Shown piece by piece: positions 55,170-64,000 of a DNA stretch of 64,000 bases. Within the stretch, counting starts at the first letter, position 1, and each line of letters starts with the position of its first letter. Source of the DNA: [Bacteroides] pectinophilus (GTDB lineage Bacteria > Bacillota > Clostridia > Lachnospirales > Lachnospiraceae); the NCBI GenBank assembly GCA_025146925.1, contig CP102260.1, forward strand, positions 511,001 through 575,000, read 5' to 3'. The translations under genes and the position numbers were made by a program. The notes below the pieces were generated by a model that was not told the origin of the DNA, made no database searches, and was given only the letters and a program-made list of their open reading frames with translations.

Positions 55170-56336
55170 ATGACAGACACAGGAATATCAGGATCAGAAG
55201 CTAAGTTTACGATGGCAGAATCGGTAAGTATGATAATGGGAAACAGCATAGGAACGGGAATTATAGCTGTGCCGTATCTGGCAACTAAGAACAGTCTTCT
55301 GGATGTTGTATGGATGGTTCTGATTGCATATGCGGTAAATGTAATCCTTCACCTTATAATAGCAGAGCTGTCGCTTAATAACGGCGGCGTACAGCTGGTT
55401 AAGAGTTTTGAAGGAGAACTTTTTCACGGGAAGATGAAAAAGGTGTTCAGCTGGATAGTATTTGTGGTATACGGGCTTGCTATCATGACGGGAATAAGCG
55501 GCAATATAAATGGCGGCGCACAGATATTTGTAAACTGGTTCAATATGCCTTTGGAATTGGCACAGATACTGTATTATGTGATTGCAGGTGTGGTTGTGTT
55601 TATTGGCATGAAGGCTGTGGGAATAGCACAAAAATATGCAATTATGGTGCTTTTTGGAATAGTGGGAATAATGACGGCAGCAACCTTCATGCATCCGCTT
55701 AACAGTCTGTACAGGGCAGAATTTCACTGGAACAACCTGATAGCGCTTTACAGTATGGTCGTATTCGCAACATCAGCCAACCAGGCTGTAATACAGGTCG
55801 TGAAGGGGCTTGGTGGAGATGCGCTGCGCATAAGGAAATCCATATTCATAGGATTTGCCCTGTCGTCACTTTTTGTACTTGTAGTGACGGCGACAGTACT
55901 GCTCGGAACAAAAGGAAGCCCGGATAAGGAGCTTGCTTATATGCAGCTTGGAGAAAGCATAGGGTCATGGGCTGTTGTGCTTGCGGGAATATTTTCATTA
56001 TTTGCACTGCTTACAACATTCTGGTCCAATACGCTTGCACTCAGGGATGTAGTGCATGAGCAGACTGGCATTGGCAACAGATTAAGCTGGGTTCTTGCAA
56101 CGCTGCCATGTATTCTGTTTGCAATATTTGGGGTGAACAGTTTTATCATTCTTACAAGGATAATGAGCGGAGTAGTTGTCCTTGTAAGTATAATGCTTGT
56201 TATTACATACGGCAAATCACGCAGAAGGGCAGGAAGCAGTCCTATATGCGGTGTGATAGGAACAAAGCCGTTTCAGATACTTATGGTAATATCAACAATA
56301 ATATCAGCAGTCGGAGCCTTGATTCCGCTCAGCTAG
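55170..56336 (+). CDS. APC-superfamily amino acid permease (aromatic/HAAAP-like)
   Basis: This 388-residue protein has about 11 TM segments. The first contains GNSIGTGIIAVP, the substrate-binding unwound helix typical of the HAAAP and SNAT-like branches. ATG 55170 follows ACGGAGG. Substrate is inferred only as an amino acid. It is followed 47 bp later by a metallophosphoesterase gene. Confidence 0.75.
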   Translation: MTDTGISGSEAKFTMAESVSMIMGNSIGTGIIAVPYLATKNSLLDVVWMVLIAYAVNVILHLIIAELSLNNGGVQLVKSFEGELFHGKMKKVFSWIVFVVYGLAIMTGISGNINGGAQIFVNWFNMPLELAQILYYVIAGVVVFIGMKAVGIAQKYAIMVLFGIVGIMTAATFMHPLNSLYRAEFHWNNLIALYSMVVFATSANQAVIQVVKGLGGDALRIRKSIFIGFALSSLFVLVVTATVLLGTKGSPDKELAYMQLGESIGSWAVVLAGIFSLFALLTTFWSNTLALRDVVHEQTGIGNRLSWVLATLPCILFAIFGVNSFIILTRIMSGVVVLVSIMLVITYGKSRRRAGSSPICGVIGTKPFQILMVISTIISAVGALIPLS

Positions 56337-56382
56337 GTCAGCTGGGAATTAATGTTTTGTGCCTGTAGAATGGAGGATTAGT

Positions 56383-57399
56383 ATGTTTTCATCTGAACAA
56401 TTCAGACAGGATAATGAAGATACGTTCAGCCTTGAGATTCCTGCTGACAGGGATTACCGGATACTGCAGCTTACAGACCTGCATCTGGGATATGGAATAT
56501 TCTCGGGCAGAAAAGACCGAATGGCACAGGATGCTGTGCGCACTATAATTAAAAGATCACGCCCTGATCTGATTGTGCTTACGGGGGATTCCATATTTCC
56601 GTTTTTTCCAAAAAGCGGAACAATGAACAACCGCCGTGAGGCAGAGCGTTTCATTAAGTTCATGGACGGATTTGAAGTCCCGTATACTATGGTATTTGGC
56701 AATCATGACTGTGAGATGGGGGCGGTGTGCGGCAAGGATGAGCTTGCTGATATATTTATGAAGGGCAGATACTGCATTTTCTCCAAAGGAATTGCGGACA
56801 TATCAGGAACTGGCAACTTCATCATTAATCTTACAGATGACTTCGGAAATGCCCGCATGCCGCTTGTTATGCTTGATTCCAACATGTATGGTGACGGATG
56901 GTTCTTCAGTGGCTTTGACTGCATACATGATGACCAGACAAAGTGGTGTATGGACAGACTGGATGAATTCAAGGCAGTTAATAAGAATATAAGAGCCATG
57001 GCTTTTTTTCATATGCCTCCACGCGAATTCAAGGAAGCTTACGAGAAGATGAAGCTTGGGGACAGGAGTGTTATATACTGCCATGGGAGCATCGGAGAAA
57101 AGGACGGGTATTTTGGAATATCCAACAGAGAAGGACATTTTTTTGAAGAGGCGGTAAAGAATGGCGTGATAAAATGGATGTTCTGCGGCCATGACCATCT
57201 TAATACGCTGTCACTGATATATAAGGGGATACAGCTTACGTACGGCATGTCGATTGACTGTCTGGGATATAGAGGTATAGACAGGCAGCATGTACAGAGA
57301 GGAGGAACGCTGATTACTTTGAAGTGTGATGGAACGGTTGATATAAATATGGTTCCGCTTACATCAGTGGTTTCAACACGTGTGCGTGGTAAAAAGTGA
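56383..57399 (+). CDS. Metallophosphoesterase (calcineurin-like)
   Basis: This 338-residue enzyme has the two-metal motifs in order: DLHLGYG (about 30), TGDSIF (about 68), GNHDCE (about 107), a His in FFHMPP (about 213), and GHDH (about 268). No signal peptide. ATG 56383 follows GGAGG. Such proteins hydrolyse phosphomonoesters or phosphodiesters; the arrangement resembles the purple-acid-phosphatase-like Dcr2 group. Substrate unknown. Confidence 0.85.
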   Translation: MFSSEQFRQDNEDTFSLEIPADRDYRILQLTDLHLGYGIFSGRKDRMAQDAVRTIIKRSRPDLIVLTGDSIFPFFPKSGTMNNRREAERFIKFMDGFEVPYTMVFGNHDCEMGAVCGKDELADIFMKGRYCIFSKGIADISGTGNFIINLTDDFGNARMPLVMLDSNMYGDGWFFSGFDCIHDDQTKWCMDRLDEFKAVNKNIRAMAFFHMPPREFKEAYEKMKLGDRSVIYCHGSIGEKDGYFGISNREGHFFEEAVKNGVIKWMFCGHDHLNTLSLIYKGIQLTYGMSIDCLGYRGIDRQHVQRGGTLITLKCDGTVDINMVPLTSVVSTRVRGKK

Positions 57400-57543
57400 T
57401 AAATTAAGGCGCAGATTAAGACTCAGATTGTGGATTAATATACAAAAATAAATTTTTTTGGTGTATAATGTAATTTGTATAATATTAATCGGACCGATGT
57501 ATACCATTTTGTACACCGGCAGAATAAGAATAGGAGAGAAGAA

Positions 57544-58140
57544 ATGAATTTAAGGGATCAGATAAGCCGCGGCGAGGCGGTGTTGTGGGATGGCAAGAAG
57601 TCAGTGAAAGTGTCGGTGCTGGAGGCAATATTTAATCCAATGCTTCCTTTTGCATTAATCTGGCTTGCATTTGATGCAGGATTTATAGGATTGTCAGCTT
57701 TTGGTGGAGGATTCGGTGACTCAATGGCATTTATACTGGTGCCGTTTTTCCTTCTGCATCTCATGCCTGTATGGCTTTATCTTGGAGGTGTGATAACTTC
57801 TGCAATGAAAGCTAAGAATACGGAATATCTGATTACTGATAAGGGAATATACATACAGACCGGCATAATATCAAAGAGAGTTGAGATGAAGCCATTTACG
57901 GATTTGTCACATGTTTCACTCAACCTTGGCGTGTTTGACAGAATATGCCATACAGGGGATGTCGTAAGTGAGTGCCATGGACATGCGGGCATGAATATAG
58001 CCAACATAGAAGAATATAAAAAAGTATTCCAGCTTGTCCGTGAACTTCAGGAGAATATCTATTCAGACACGATGTATCCGAATGACCTGCGTCCTGCAGA
58101 GAACCATGGATATAACACAAAGTATGTGAGAAATCAGTAA
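57544..58140 (+). CDS. Membrane protein with bacterial PH-like domain
   Basis: This 198-residue protein has two TM segments (about 24-50 and 58-85), then a bPH2-type domain (about 90-165: AKNTEYLITDKGIYIQTG...FTDLSHVSLNLGVFD). GGAGAGAAG precedes ATG 57544. Function of this group is not established; it may sit in stress or lipid-sensing contexts. Confidence 0.7.
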   Translation: MNLRDQISRGEAVLWDGKKSVKVSVLEAIFNPMLPFALIWLAFDAGFIGLSAFGGGFGDSMAFILVPFFLLHLMPVWLYLGGVITSAMKAKNTEYLITDKGIYIQTGIISKRVEMKPFTDLSHVSLNLGVFDRICHTGDVVSECHGHAGMNIANIEEYKKVFQLVRELQENIYSDTMYPNDLRPAENHGYNTKYVRNQ

Positions 58141-58270
58141 AATATCAGGTACATAAATGGTAATCTTTAATGTTTAACTTAAAGCAAAGCAGTCAATCAG
58201 GGATGCCGAAAAGATGCGTCAGGAGAAAAATTTTTAAGAAATTATATAAAGAAAGGTTACAGTTATAACT

Positions 58271-60205
58271 ATGTTATCAATGGACGCAAAATCAACCCTG
58301 AAACATTATTTTGGATATGATTCCTTCAGAGGCGGACAGGAGGAAGTGGTGAATGCAATTCTTGAAGGCCGTGATGTGCTCGCAATAATGCCGACAGGAG
58401 CAGGCAAGTCCATTTGCTATCAGATTCCTGCGCTGATGCTTGATGGAATAACCATTGTTGTGTCACCACTGATATCGCTTATGCAGGATCAGGTTAAGGC
58501 ACTGAATAAGGCGGGAGTTCATGCGGCATATATTAACTCTTCACTTACGGAGAGCCAGATATCCAAAGCGCTTTTTCTCGCTTCCCAGGGAACATATAAG
58601 ATAATATATGTTGCGCCGGAGAGGCTTGGCGGATATGAGTTCAATGCATTTGCAAGGAGTGCTCATATATCAATGGTGACGATTGATGAGGCACACTGTA
58701 TATCACAGTGGGGGCAGGATTTCAGGCCGGCATATCTTAAAATACTTGATTTTGTAAATGGATTGCCGAAGCGTCCTGTTGTCAGCGCATTTACAGCAAC
58801 GGCGACAAAGGAAGTAAAGGATGACATTCTGTGCATACTTAATCTTAATGCTCCAAAAGTTGTCATAACAGGCTTTGACAGGCAGAATCTTTATTACAGA
58901 GTTGAACAGGTAAGGAAAAAGGATGCATTTATCGTTGATTATATAAAGGAACATCCGGACCAGAGCGGAATAATATACTGTGCTACAAGGAAGAACACGG
59001 ATGCAGTATGTGAGCTTCTGAAGAGTGAAGGAATACGGGCTTCGGAATATCATGCCGGGCTTGGCACGGAGCAAAGAAAGAATAATCAGGATGATTTTAT
59101 ATATGACAGGGTTGATGTAATTGTTGCGACCAACGCATTCGGAATGGGTATAGACAAACCTGATGTGCGGTTTGTAATCCACTATAATATGCCGCAGAGT
59201 ATGGAAAACTACTATCAGGAAGCCGGAAGAGCGGGAAGGGACGGAGAGCCTGCTGAGTGTATTCTTCTGTTTTCACCGCAGGATGTCGTAATAAACAGGA
59301 TGCTTCTTGATAGTAAGGATTTCAGCGATACGGATATTGAAGACATTGAACTGATAAAGCAGCGTGATATGTACAGGCTGCGTGTTATGGAGAATTACTG
59401 CCGGACAACGGAATGCCTGCGCAATTATATATTGCGGTATTTTGGGGAGAATACGGGTGAATCGTGCAATAATTGCGGAAACTGCAATCAGGCTTACACG
59501 GAGTACGATATGACGGATGAAGCAAGATGGGTTATCAACTGTATTGCCGAGACGCATGGACGATATGGGCTTACAATAGTTATCGGAACGCTTATGGGGG
59601 TTGACCGTGCAAGGCTCAGAGAGCTTGGAACAACCGTGTACAGGTCATATGGCGCACTTAAGGATATGAGTGAGGCCGATATTAGGCTGCTCATAAGCCG
59701 GATGATACAGCTGGGATACATTTATCAGACACAGGAGCAGTACAGTGTCCTGAGAATTGGGAATATAGAGTCTCTTCGTAGCGAAGCTGCAAGAGTGGTC
59801 ATAAGAAAGCATAAGAAGACTCCTGAGCAGCTTTATTATGACACAAGGGGCGAACGCAGAGGCAGAACAGGCAGAACAGGAAGATGCGAAGCAGGAAAGT
59901 CTTCCGGCAGTAAGGCGCGTGGCAGCAAGGATTCACTTACGGCAGCAGGCTATGAGCTGTTTGAAAAGCTGAGACAGCTAAGACTTGAGATTGCGAGGGA
60001 AGAGTCAGTCCCTCCGTATATTGTATTCAGCGACAAGACGCTTGCCGACATGTGCATCCGGCTTCCTAAGGACAGGGACGCAATGCTTGATGTATCGGGT
60101 GTCGGAGCAGGCAAGTATGAACGGTACGGACAGAGATTTATGGATGCGATAGAAGCATTTGTAAATGAGCATCCGGGAGCAGTGACAACTTTAAATGCAT
60201 TTTAA
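58271..60205 (+). CDS. recQ: ATP-dependent DNA helicase RecQ
   Basis: This 644-residue 3'-5' helicase has Walker A PTGAGKSICYQ, DEAHCISQWGQDFRP, motif VI QEAGRAGRDG, the zinc site (CRTTECLRNYIL...CNNCGNC), an RQC winged-helix (about 415-505) and a C-terminal HRDC domain (about 560-640), separated by a basic Gly/Arg linker. ATG 58271 has a weak ribosome site, AAAGG 15 bases upstream. It acts in recombination and fork repair. Confidence 0.94.
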   Translation: MLSMDAKSTLKHYFGYDSFRGGQEEVVNAILEGRDVLAIMPTGAGKSICYQIPALMLDGITIVVSPLISLMQDQVKALNKAGVHAAYINSSLTESQISKALFLASQGTYKIIYVAPERLGGYEFNAFARSAHISMVTIDEAHCISQWGQDFRPAYLKILDFVNGLPKRPVVSAFTATATKEVKDDILCILNLNAPKVVITGFDRQNLYYRVEQVRKKDAFIVDYIKEHPDQSGIIYCATRKNTDAVCELLKSEGIRASEYHAGLGTEQRKNNQDDFIYDRVDVIVATNAFGMGIDKPDVRFVIHYNMPQSMENYYQEAGRAGRDGEPAECILLFSPQDVVINRMLLDSKDFSDTDIEDIELIKQRDMYRLRVMENYCRTTECLRNYILRYFGENTGESCNNCGNCNQAYTEYDMTDEARWVINCIAETHGRYGLTIVIGTLMGVDRARLRELGTTVYRSYGALKDMSEADIRLLISRMIQLGYIYQTQEQYSVLRIGNIESLRSEAARVVIRKHKKTPEQLYYDTRGERRGRTGRTGRCEAGKSSGSKARGSKDSLTAAGYELFEKLRQLRLEIAREESVPPYIVFSDKTLADMCIRLPKDRDAMLDVSGVGAGKYERYGQRFMDAIEAFVNEHPGAVTTLNAF

Positions 60206-60217
60206 TCGGTGATATAA

Positions 60218-60299
60218 TTTTCTAAAATGTTGAAATAGTAAATGTTTTAACATTCTAAAATGTTGATTTAGAATACATTTTAACATTCCAAAATGTTGA
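60218..60299. repeat. Three 33-bp-spaced palindromes upstream of the DUF4143 gene
   Basis: The word TCTAAAATGTTGA or its variant occurs ending at 60233, 60266 and 60299. Copies 2 and 3 are full inverted repeats AACATTC-T/C-AAAATGTT; copy 1 keeps the right half. The 33-bp spacing places them on the same DNA face. They fill the gap before the ATPase gene and may be operators. Confidence 0.65.
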
Positions 60300-60348
60300 T
60301 ATATTACGTTTGCTGTATTTTATTTGTTGATATGAGGTGACGTGTTTT

Positions 60349-61656
60349 ATGTTAAAAAGAAAAGCAACAGCATTTATAAAAAGTTGGGCTGACACCAAGG
60401 AGAAGAAATGCCTTGTTGTCCAGGGAGCGAGACAAACAGGGAAAACATATATAATTGAGCGGTTTGCAGAAGAAAATTATGAGGAACTGGTTGAAATAAA
60501 TTTTAAGCAGATGATTTCAGCGGTGGATATTTTTGCCGGTGATCTCACTGTAGAAAACATGGTTATGGCTATGCGTTTCCGTTTTCCTGAAAAGAAAATA
60601 ATACCGGGGAAAACTTTAATTTTTTTAGATGAGATACAGGAGTGTCAGGAAGCAATAACATCACTTAAATTCTGGGCAATAGACAACAGGTTTGACGTTA
60701 TTGCATCAGGTTCACTTCTTGGAATTGATTATAAACGTGCATCTTCTTATCCTGTTGGGTATGTTGATTATATGAGAATGTATGGCTTGGATTTTGAAGA
60801 GTTCCTTTGGGGGATGGGAATTGCAGAAGATATGATAGATAATCTGCGCAGATATATGGCTTCAAAGACGGTCATACCGCAAGCAATTAATTCAAGTATG
60901 ATGAATTATTACAGGCAGTATATTGCAACAGGCGGCATGCCGGAGGTGGTGCAGAAGTATATAGATACAAGGGATTTCAGGGAAGTTGACAGGCTGCAGC
61001 GTAGTCTGTTACAGGGATATCAGTATGACATAGCACACTATGCAACTGCCGAAGAGAAGGTGAAAGCTGAAAAATGTTACCTTTCGGTTGCAAAGCAGTT
61101 GCTTGATAAAGAGAATCATAAATTTCAATATAAAGAAGTCGAGCATGGCGGAAGAGCACAAAAATATTATTCAAGTATTGAGTGGCTGCTTCGTGCAGAT
61201 ATGGTACATTTATCCAGACTTGTGACAGATGTAAGATTTGATCTGGATGATTATTCCAGAGATGATTTTTTCAGGGCATACACAACAGATTTATCACTGC
61301 TTATGGCAATGAAGGACCTTTCATTAAAACAGCATATTGTTGAAAATACTTTGGCAGGCAGCACAAAGGGCGGAATATTTGAATGTGCAGTAGCAGATGC
61401 TCTTTTTAAGAAAGGGTACCGGTTATATTTTTATAAAAATGAGACAACTAAAAGAGAAATAGATGTTATTATCCAACAAGACGGAAAAGTTATACCGATT
61501 GAGGTAAAGAGCGGGAATACGCGGGCTAATTCACTAAAAGCGCTTTTAAAGAATAATAAAGATATCCCTTATGGGTATAAGTTTGTTGACGGCAACACAG
61601 GAGTGAGCGAAGATGGAATAATCACACTGCCACTATATATGATTGCATTTATCTGA
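60349..61656 (+). CDS. AAA ATPase with DUF4143 domain
   Basis: This 435-residue protein has an N-terminal AAA_14 ATPase (Walker A GARQTGKT near residue 30, Walker B TLIFLDEIQE near 88) and a C-terminal DUF4143 with a PD-ExK-like end (KREIDVIIQQDGKVIPIEVKSG, about 373-395). ATG 60349 has TGAGGTG ten bases upstream. These proteins are common in gut anaerobes and often mobile; no firm function is known, though the nuclease-like C-terminus suggests DNA processing or toxin-like roles. Confidence 0.85.
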   Translation: MLKRKATAFIKSWADTKEKKCLVVQGARQTGKTYIIERFAEENYEELVEINFKQMISAVDIFAGDLTVENMVMAMRFRFPEKKIIPGKTLIFLDEIQECQEAITSLKFWAIDNRFDVIASGSLLGIDYKRASSYPVGYVDYMRMYGLDFEEFLWGMGIAEDMIDNLRRYMASKTVIPQAINSSMMNYYRQYIATGGMPEVVQKYIDTRDFREVDRLQRSLLQGYQYDIAHYATAEEKVKAEKCYLSVAKQLLDKENHKFQYKEVEHGGRAQKYYSSIEWLLRADMVHLSRLVTDVRFDLDDYSRDDFFRAYTTDLSLLMAMKDLSLKQHIVENTLAGSTKGGIFECAVADALFKKGYRLYFYKNETTKREIDVIIQQDGKVIPIEVKSGNTRANSLKALLKNNKDIPYGYKFVDGNTGVSEDGIITLPLYMIAFI

Positions 61657-61681
61657 CACCATTACATCAGGAGAGACAGCC

Positions 61682-62609
61682 ATGAATACAGTATGCCGCG
61701 ATATATTCCGTGCAATTCATGAGGGCAAGTGGCTCAGTATTGAATACCGGAATGGTCAGGATGAGGTGACAAAGTAATGGATAGGGATTAAGAGCGTTGA
61801 CACAAGAGACAGGTCAATGAAGGTTCAGGGACTGCACCTCGCAAGGCTGACAACCTTAGAGCTTAAGATTTATATAGACTCAATATTGTCATCATCAGTG
61901 CTTGATGGCTCTTATTTTGATATAAACGAAAAGCTCATAGAGGATATCCGCATTAATCCGGCTAAGTATAAAAGTATATTTGATAACGCAGCCAATCTTA
62001 AGATACTTAATTATCTGGCAGACTGTAACAGGCTTGATTCAACGCCTTATAAGACTGACTACGCACTGATTGACCATCTCGAGTGAACTTGAGAGGCTTC
62101 ACAGCGAAGGTCAGGATGATATATACGAGCTTGTCAGTTATGTAAAGAGTAACGGAGAGTCGCAGGTTACGGCAAGAGAGAATTCGTCAAGGGCACTCGG
62201 CATCAAGCCGTACAGCACGCAGACGGAGACGGCATTTCTCACTACGCTTAATCATGCGCTGGATAACGTCCTTAATACCAACCGCAGGTGCATTGTGCAG
62301 CATGAAGTAAGTATTGCACATGTATTTGATGGTAATACTGAGTATAGTGACCTGTTTTACAGCGGAAGATTTGACTTTGTTGTATATGAGCAGGAATATA
62401 AGGGTACGGATATTCCTATTCTTGCAATAGAGCTGGACGGCAAAGAACATCAGGAAAATGATATCGTCATGCAGAGAGATGCCAGGAAAAACGAGATATG
62501 CCGCAGGCATGGTTTTGAACTTATAAGAGTGGAAAATTCCTATGCCAGACGATATAATTATATAAAAGACATACTGATTCAGTATTTTAAGAGTGTTAAG
62601 TCATATTAA
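61682..62609 (+). pseudogene. Decayed WYL-like/DUF2726 helicase gene
   Basis: Two coding parts of one former protein remain. Part 1 begins MNTVCRDIFRAIHEGKWLSIEY and has an in-frame TAA at 61775-61777 where the context wants Tyr (K-[stop]-WIGIKSVD), then runs to a stop at 62086. Part 2, in another frame from about 62070, is a DUF2726-type nuclease-like domain (IAIELDGKEHQEN...RRHGFELIRVENSY) ending at 62609. In intact relatives, as I recall them, a large helicase lies between these ends. So there is a nonsense change plus an internal deletion with frame change near 62070-62086. Confidence 0.75.
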
Positions 62610-62621
62610 TGGGAGGCAGAT

Positions 62622-63596
62622 ATGTGTACAGCAGCAACGTATAAGACAGAAGATTTTTATTTTGGAAGAACGCTTGATTATGAATTTTCATATGGGGATG
62701 ATGTAACAATAACACCTCGTAATTACAAATTCACATTCAGACATATGGGAGAACTCGACAATCATTATGCGATAATCGGAATGGCTCATGTAGCCGGGAC
62801 GTATCCGCTTTATTATGATGCAATTAATGAAAAGGGTCTTGGAATGGCAGGACTTAACTTTGTAGGCAACGCGGTGTATGCGGATGTAAAGGATGGCGTT
62901 TGGAATGTTGCACAGTATGAATTCATCCCATGGATACTTGCACAGTGTGCCAGTGTAAGTGAGGCAAGGCAGAAGCTTGCAGGAATGAATCTTGTAGGTA
63001 CACCGTTCAGCGAACAGCTTCCTTCGGCGCAGCTTCACTGGATAATTGCAGATAAGAATGAGGCTGTAACTGTTGAGTCGATGGCAGACGGACTTCATGT
63101 GTACGATAATCCTGTCGGAGTGCTTACCAACAATCCACCGTTTCCATTGCAGATGTTCCAGCTCAATAACTATATGAAGCTTTCTCCGAAGCAGCCGGAA
63201 TGTAATTTTTCGGACAGGCTTTCACTCTGCACATACAGCCGTGGTATGGGCGCTATCGGACTTCCGGGAGACCTTTCGTCAGAATCACGATTTGCAAGAG
63301 TGGCATTTGTAAAGATGAACTCTAAGTCAGGAACATCCGAGAATGAGAGCGTAAGCCAGTTCTTCCATATCCTTAACAGCGTAGACCAGCAGAGAGGCTG
63401 TTGTGAAGTGGCAGACGGCAAGTACGAGATAACGCTCTACACATCATGCTGTAATGCGGACAAGGGCATATATTACTACACAACATATGAGAATCATCAG
63501 ATAACGGCAGTCGATATGCATAAAGAGAATCTTGATGGCACAGATATAGTGAAGTATCCGCTTGTGACAGGGGAGAATATAAAGTATCTCAATTAA
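62622..63596 (+). CDS. Choloylglycine hydrolase-family enzyme (bile salt hydrolase)
   Basis: This 324-residue Ntn-hydrolase cleaves the amide bond of conjugated bile salts or of related linear amides such as penicillin V. After Met removal Cys2 is the nucleophile (MCTAATYKT); further active-site residues are in GRTLDYE (Arg, Asp), LNFVGNAVY (Asn), TNNPPF (Asn) and SSESRFAR (Arg). Length is normal. GGGAGG precedes the start. Bile salts are the likely substrate in a gut organism, but family members vary. Confidence 0.88.
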   Translation: MCTAATYKTEDFYFGRTLDYEFSYGDDVTITPRNYKFTFRHMGELDNHYAIIGMAHVAGTYPLYYDAINEKGLGMAGLNFVGNAVYADVKDGVWNVAQYEFIPWILAQCASVSEARQKLAGMNLVGTPFSEQLPSAQLHWIIADKNEAVTVESMADGLHVYDNPVGVLTNNPPFPLQMFQLNNYMKLSPKQPECNFSDRLSLCTYSRGMGAIGLPGDLSSESRFARVAFVKMNSKSGTSENESVSQFFHILNSVDQQRGCCEVADGKYEITLYTSCCNADKGIYYYTTYENHQITAVDMHKENLDGTDIVKYPLVTGENIKYLN

Positions 63597-63617
63597 TAAC
63601 ATTTTAAGGAGCTTTAC

Positions 63618-64000
63618 ATGAATACACAGATAGAATATGTCAGACCGGATGAGATAGAAAAGCGCAGCTTTGAGATTATAGGCAGAGAGCTTGAGCAGCG
63701 TGGAATAGTCCTTGATGCGGTGCAGGAGCCGGTGACGAAAAGGGTTATTCACACGACAGCGGATTTTGATTATGCGGATACTCTTGTATATTCGGAAAAT
63801 GCAGTCGAAAAGGCAAGAAATCTCATAAAGAACGGCGCACACATAGTTACTGATACCAACATGGCAAAGGCGGGAATTAACAAGAAACGCCTTGCCGGAT
63901 ATGGAGGAGAGGTACATTGCTTTATGGCGGATGAAGATGTGGCGGCGGAGGCAAAAAGCCGCGGGGTTACCAGAGCAACGGTAAGTATGGAGCGGGCAGC
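63618..64000 (+). CDS. cbiC: Precorrin-8X methylmutase, N-terminal part
   Basis: This is the first 127 codons of a CbiC/CobH protein: an IEKRSFEII start, VIHTTADFDY with the conserved His used for methyl transfer, and GAHIVTDTNMAKAGI. It moves a methyl group from C11 to C12 in cobalamin corrin-ring synthesis. AAGGAG precedes ATG 63618. The rest lies beyond the window, probably with other cobalamin genes. Confidence 0.9.
   Translation, partial: MNTQIEYVRPDEIEKRSFEIIGRELEQRGIVLDAVQEPVTKRVIHTTADFDYADTLVYSENAVEKARNLIKNGAHIVTDTNMAKAGINKKRLAGYGGEVHCFMADEDVAAEAKSRGVTRATVSMERA

Overview
The window comes from a low-GC, Gram-positive anaerobe, most likely a motile gut Lachnospiraceae (Roseburia/Agathobacter/Lachnospira-like). 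This is inferred from gene content: clostridial-style neighbourhoods, a FatA-type acyl-ACP thioesterase, a YjfB motility protein, a sigma-28-type promoter, a QTGD-type cell-wall sorting signal, a bile salt hydrolase-family enzyme and an anaerobic cobalamin gene. There is no rRNA, so the genus is not fixed.

Positions 1-34,190 are mostly ordinary chromosome. They hold a GNAT fragment, a YesL-family membrane pair, an oligopeptide ABC operon whose two ATPases are fused and whose binding-protein and permease genes are separated by a 473-bp block of large stem-loops, tRNA-Gln and tRNA-Ser, a thioesterase/CvfB/RidA/CPBP stretch, an MsmK-type sugar ATPase with a CdaR-like regulator, and an ftsE-ftsX-M23 hydrolase-CtpA envelope cluster. 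A large surface M6 metalloprotease with nine 12-residue repeats follows. Then come uvrB-DUF5662-uvrA, a radical SAM enzyme, an ECF sigma/anti-sigma pair on the minus strand, and guaA.

Positions about 34,190-49,150 are an integrative/mobilizable island next to the 3' end of guaA, a known integration hot spot. In order it holds a tyrosine integrase, a probable small RNA, a XRE repressor with an operator-rich divergent region, an excisionase-like protein, a 32-bp-periodic array of stem-loops followed by an oriT-like inverted repeat, MobC and a MobA-type relaxase. The AT-rich cargo operon encodes a XRE regulator, a 5-methylcytosine methyltransferase, a SNF2 translocase, a type III-like adenine methyltransferase (Mod) and a type III-like restriction helicase (Res) with a PD-ExK end. 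It ends in the N-terminus of a DISARM DrmA-like helicase and a truncated DUF5677 gene. The island stops abruptly inside the tail of a membrane 4Fe-4S protein gene with no visible attR, so the right end looks like a deletion or recombination junction. The cargo looks like a composite anti-phage or modification system that has lost its distal part.

Positions 49,150-64,000 return to chromosome: a 4Fe-4S protein with a 47-residue CXXC protein, a two-component system on a strong divergent promoter, a membrane-anchored unknown protein, a MIF-like tautomerase, two amino-acid transporters, a metallophosphoesterase, a PH-domain membrane protein, RecQ, a DUF4143 ATPase preceded by three 33-bp-spaced palindromes, a decayed WYL-like/DUF2726 helicase pseudogene, a choloylglycine hydrolase and the start of cbiC. 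All assignments are from reading motifs and context; no database search was run.
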